Part shown: piece by piece, positions 59,460-64,000 of the stretch
How positions within the stretch are numbered: position 1 is the stretch's first letter
Layout: every line of letters starts with the position of its first letter
From: Sphagnum compactum
Taxonomy: Eukaryota > Bryophyta > Sphagnopsida > Sphagnales
Assembly (NCBI GenBank): GCA_965153455.1
Contig: OZ234498.1
Location: 12,958,001-13,022,000 of the forward strand
DNA: 64,000 nt
Reading direction: 5' to 3'
Made by a program: the position numbers and the translations under genes
Notes under the pieces: model-generated
What the model was told of the DNA's origin: nothing
The model's database searches: none
Seen by the model: only the letters and a program-made list of their open reading frames with translations

Positions 59460-62400
59460 TAAACCCATGACATTTGGATTTGAGAGGAACAAACACTCCA
59501 TTGGTACTCACTACATGAACCTGCAAACTTAAAATTGGAGTCTGGGCAGTGTGGGCAGTTTTAGTTTTCTGAGTGAGGTTGGGAAAAAAAGTAAATAACT
59601 AAAACTTGGATGTGAAATATTTTGGCAAGGGTCACAGAGTGATGAGCACTGTTGGAGGAGGTGCTTATATAGAGACTCACTTGTGAAAGCAGGGTCATCA
59701 TGTCTTGGTCATTCCTTGGGGAGTGGGAGAGTGGAGGGAGCCAGCTACTCAATGAGATTGGATTGTGTGGGTCATCTACGTACTTATCATTAAGTGGAGT
59801 CTGACTTCATGTTGAAGCAGCCAATAATGTGGGCCTCAAAGAGGAAGATAGGTACTTGCTACTAATATGCTAGTCCCCTATGGCGGACTATCAAACAAAT
59901 GACTCCATCATCCATTCTCAAATTTGATCACGGTTTTATACATAGTCTGCCAAACGTGGCCCATGTTCTACATCTGCAATACTTTACTACCGATTCTAGG
60001 AAGAAGTACATCAGTCAGGCAGCTTCTTGCAGAATGCGATTTCATAGAATTCAGAACATCAAGAACAGCAAGGGATTTTGGTGACTTCTCATTTGCGCAT
60101 GTGTTCGGGAAATAGTCATTTACATTTGGGCACAGTTGCGCATGGTTGGTTGGTTGGCGATGGCGAGCTGACGATCTGACCAAAGAAAAATCCTCAAACC
60201 ATCCAAATGAAAACCAGGCACATTCTCCCCCCCCCTCTCTCCCCTTTATACAAAAATGATAAAATACAGGCAATCCAACAGGTGGAAAAAACTTAAAAGC
60301 TGAATGTAAACTATGCACCCTCCCCTATACAAAAACACACACAAAAGTTCATGACTGTCTGTTTTGTGCTTTCTATAATAGAAGCCTGCCTGCCGTTTGA
60401 CTTCAAGGTTCTGGTTGCCAACTAGCTGCAGAGTTTTACCCATCACTTGAGTCTTGCATCAAGAAATGTGCCTACCGATTTTAGTCCATGGGCGGCTGGC
60501 CAGCCAGTAATGATTTTCATCACTTTCCTCGCAAACTGCTTATTGTCTCACTGCAACTCAGCATTCAAAATGTGCAGATGCGGACAGGGGAGATGATGAT
60601 GCATCAGCTGACTGTACAACTTTACAACATGACAATTCATGTTTTCACATCTTCATGTCCAATGGGTATCAAATCAAGCGGATGGAGCTCGCTGCCTAGT
60701 TGCTACTGACACCCAGAACCATCTTGCAACTTGCAAGGGGGAGGGATTGTGGGGTCATTTGAACTTTCTTGGGTTCAGCTCCAACTTGGACCATAATATG
60801 ACAATTTGTTTGTTGGAACTTCAGCTATAAGGTGACAATTCGTTGTTGGAACATACACAAATTCTGAGTTTTCGTTTTGGTCTAATAACTCATTAATTTC
60901 CCTACTTCATGTAAATTCTGAAATGGATGCCCACGGGAACTTTGAAAGGATACATATATATACCACAAAGCAAAAATTCAAGTTGGACATATATATTTGG
61001 GATTGGTTTCAGAGCGTTGCTCCTATGATTCGATGTTGTATCTACTTGCACTAAGATTCTCAAAGGTACAATTTACATGGAAGGTTTATATATCTAAATA
61101 TATAACATTGATAAAACATTTTAATTCCTTGGATCCCCATAATACTCTCATGAGTGTGGTCACGAATACCAAACCCTAACCCCATGTGCCTTATATGATG
61201 ACAAATCCACCATTTACAAACTAAAATGTGTCTTCTTAACAAAGTTGGTACTTGGTGCCTAGTGATGGGTTCATGGGCACCCATCTCACTACTACTCTGG
61301 TCAAGCCAATTATTGACATAAATAACTCACTTCATATCCATCTTGCATAAATAAGGAAACAATGAAAACAATAGTTTCCAATATTGTGTATTTGATAATA
61401 GAAAATGAAAATGAACTTATTTTAGGGGTCAACTTTTTAATTCCATAGCTCTAAGTGCTTTGTACATTAGAGTATCCTTAAAGTAAAGAAAACAAAGCAC
61501 CAGAACCCCTGAGTTTAGTCATACAAGGGGTGAGATTAAAAAAAAACCTGCAAAAAAGTACAGTAGCAAGGGAGAAACTCAGAATACCAGCAATTTTGGT
61601 GGTAAACTGATTTTCATCTAGTCTTTCCTTTTTCTTGAGCGGCTCCACTGCTGCACATGTACAACTATTGTAATTACTATCGAACCTTTTGCATTAAATC
61701 CTGAGTTTCAGCATTTCATACTGAGATTTGATAAAATTTCATTACTTTGCGGATACCACTGAAAGAGGGGATAGTGGGTGAAAGGAGGCCCAAAGACAGG
61801 GTGAATACAAGATTCCTTGGCGGATAACTCTATTATACCATCTTTATCCATAGGAGTAGGTCCACCATGAGTAGTAGTGGTAGTATAATGGTTTGCACAG
61901 AATAACTTGGATAAAGTTCAAGGTAGATTTGCTCTATAGATGTCAAATCTCATTTCTTTCAATGTTGATTTTTGTCTGACTTTACTTATGTAGCACAATG
62001 AACTAATTTTGCCTAATTGGGTTGTAGCACAATATTTTGGTGCAATTTCTATCTTGAACAATAGTTCACATGGAAAAAATATTACAAACTTCTAACTTTG
62101 GGCCCTAATTATTTTTGCAACCCATTGCAACTCGGTGGTCTTAAACTAGCTTGATGCAAGAAAATGTTCTTACAATTAAACTCCATATGAAATTTCGCGA
62201 TCACTGAGTAGTTCGAGTTAATGAAGTTTTGCGCAACATTGGGGTGGACAAGGTGTTGCTAGACTTGTAAGATAACATTGGATCCCCAAGTTTTAATTCC
62301 AAGGATGTTGGTGTTTTTTTTCTTTCCTTATTTGAAGTTGACAATTTGAAAACTCAATGAAATAGATTATTCTGCCCTTACATCTAAAACTTACAATTGT

Positions 62401-62720
62401 GCTTATATTGACCTTTTCGTAGCTTTACAACTAGAAATAAATTGGTTCCATTTTGGTTATAGGTTGTCATTAAGTGGACTCTAGTCTTGATTCTTCACAC
62501 ATTCTTGATATGATGAAATGTTTTTTTTAAAGGAGGGAAACCCTCAATGCTGGTGTGAAGAAGAAGGTGATACAATTGAAGTGTAGCTAAGGAGGACCGC
62601 GTAGGTGCAATGCTTGCATAGTAAACAACCCTAGCTTATGTGTAAGTATGGCTAAAGGCAAAATTGATGCAAGTTCCAAATGTTTAAAGGACATTACTAG
62701 TGCATCCTGGTAAGATGGTG
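59460..62720. other. intergenic, no gene seen
   Basis: Includes GGTT tetranucleotide (about 60143) and a C/T tract (about 60224-60243). No exon could be supported. Confidence 0.35.
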
Positions 62721-62734
62721 TGTAAGGATTGAAT

Positions 62735-64000
62735 TATGTCCCAAGTTCAGAAGGTGATGAAAACACAAACACTGGTGATGAAGAGGTTGAAATTCCGCTC
62801 AGGAGTTCAACAAATAAACCAATGAAGAAACTGTATGTAAGAGGGGTCCCAAGCCTTGGTGCAAAGGTAAGTTCATTTTCTTTTAGTATCATTCTAGTGG
62901 CTTGTACATTCATCTTTCTATTTTTGGGGTTTAAACTACAGTTGTGGCAAACAATGTTGCTCAACTTTCCTTTTGATTTTACTCAATTTTTCTTGTTGGT
63001 AGGTCATAAAGAAATCTGCCTTTGCACCAAATGGAAATAAAGACCAAGAGGTTGCAAACCCCATGGATGGTTCCCAATGCCACCCAACAACAAGCCACAA
63101 TGGTTACAAGGTGGAGGAGAACAATGTTATCAAGAACCATTTTATCAAAATGGATTTTATCAAAATGGGACAAGGGTATGGGGACAAAGTGTTCCACAAC
63201 AAGTGCCATTGGATTACCAATGTATATCTGGTGGATCAAGTGGAAATTATAATGTTGCTCCACAAACTAGTTGGGCAATGAATTCTACTTATAACCAATG
63301 GGGTGGACTAGCTGGAGATGAGAATATGATTCCACAACAAAAAAATTATGGAAACTCTAGATAATTTGGGCTTAGGCCATCTCAATTCCATTATGGGGGG
63401 CCCCAAAGCACAACATACCATGTAATAGTTGGACCAAACTATGGTCCCAACTTTAGGGGGGTCCAAGGCACATCGTACTCAATGTCAAGTACAAATTGTG
63501 GTCCCAATTTTATAGGACCCCAAGGCATAACATATGCAACTGCAGGACCTAGTTGTGGTCCCGATTCTGCTAGACCATTTCCACAACCCTATCAAATGTT
63601 GCCTTCACCTTTAATATCTGAAAGGGCACATTTGCCAACAATGGCACCTTCACTTGTTCGTGTGCCAAAACAACGTATGCCAATAATGTCTGGCCTTCTT
63701 GCATTTGCAATTACTTGAAATGAAACCTCCACACAATTGCCAGAATCAGAAGCTCGAGAACATAAACAAGCGAAAAAAAGGTTTATATTTTAAGGTGGAT
63801 GAACAATTGTCTAGAGGTATGAAACCTCATAGGTAGAAGTGAGTCTTAGAAGGAGGATAGATGGGGCTTGTGAAGGGAAAATTGCATGGGATGACATCTT
63901 AAAGTCTATGGCACCTTGTGAACTTGATGTTTCTATTGTACATGTCAAAGACCAAAACCCCATTGACATGGCAACATTCTGAGCTCGAATGGACACACTT
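62735..64000 (+). pseudogene. broken transposon-type gene with N/Q/G/Y-rich domain, runs off right edge
   Basis: Exon ending 62866 (KLYVRGVPSLGAK|GTAAGT) joins in phase to 63003 (VIKKSAFAPNGNK). A one-base shift near 63045 leads into KPHGWFPMPPNNKPQWLQGG, then QEPFYQNGFYQNG, with a stop at 63362-63364. Three loose repeats of about 20 residues built on (V/P)QG-TY then GPN(Y/C)GPNF follow to about 63560, and a further stop comes at 63716. A later open piece, DGACEGKIAWDDILKSMAPC then VHVKDQNPIDM (about 63860-63978), resembles a domain I associate with plant En/Spm-type (Transposase_24-like) proteins. That association is from memory and needs a profile search. Several stops mark it as inactive. 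Confidence 0.4.

Overview
The window is nuclear DNA of a green plant lineage: AT-rich, intron-rich and low in gene density, with many decayed transposons. The plant assignment rests on four things: a two-subunit-type ATP-citrate lyase alpha chain of exactly plant length, a plastid-type aspartate/prephenate aminotransferase with a transit-peptide exon, a LURP-one-related gene, and a broken membrane-anchored ubiquitin-fold gene. Interstitial CCCTAAA-type telomere motifs and a CACTA-type miniature element agree. Species is not determinable by eye; a seed-free land plant or streptophyte alga is my guess only.

Layout. 1-3.9 kb: minus-strand Helitron Rep/helicase gene, recognisable but with two in-frame stops, running off the left edge. 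4.4-5.0 kb: an unusual poly(A)-interrupted satellite array between 48-bp direct repeats. 5.9-7.5 kb: unassigned candidate exons and a near-perfect 39-bp-arm foldback. 7.6-15.9 kb: AT-rich intergenic. 16.0-19.3 kb: complete 13-exon ATP-citrate lyase subunit A on the minus strand, with a CpG-rich upstream region at 20.1-21.25 kb. 21.4-31.6 kb: AT-rich DNA with an hAT transposase scrap, dispersed repeats and a GC-rich island at 28.5-28.9 kb. 32.2-35.9 kb: complete 10-exon PAT gene on the plus strand, convergent with a multi-exon PH-domain gene of unknown family (40.8-36.8 kb, minus) that carries a CACTA-type MITE in an intron. 44.1-45.1 kb: LURP-one-related gene with a one-base frameshift; a 54.3 kb copy of the affected exon segment keeps the missing base. 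45.6 kb: 5S-rRNA-derived sequence. 46.7-59 kb: foldbacks, an hAT transposase relic, a MUB pseudogene and a LINE-like relic. 62.7-64 kb: a broken transposon-type gene with an N/Q/G/Y-rich middle.

Gene roles. ATP-citrate lyase makes cytosolic acetyl-CoA and oxaloacetate from citrate. PAT works in plastids on aspartate and on prephenate, leading to phenylalanine and tyrosine. No operon-like or functional clustering is seen; the genes look like ordinary independent loci. Exon boundaries given for ACLA, PAT, the Helitron and most of the PH gene were placed by hand from GT-AG sites and reading phase. I found no evidence of a coherent new defence-like or metabolic system. The most unusual material is the satellite array, the foldbacks, the dispersed palindromic repeat family and the frameshifted gene with its remote exon copy.
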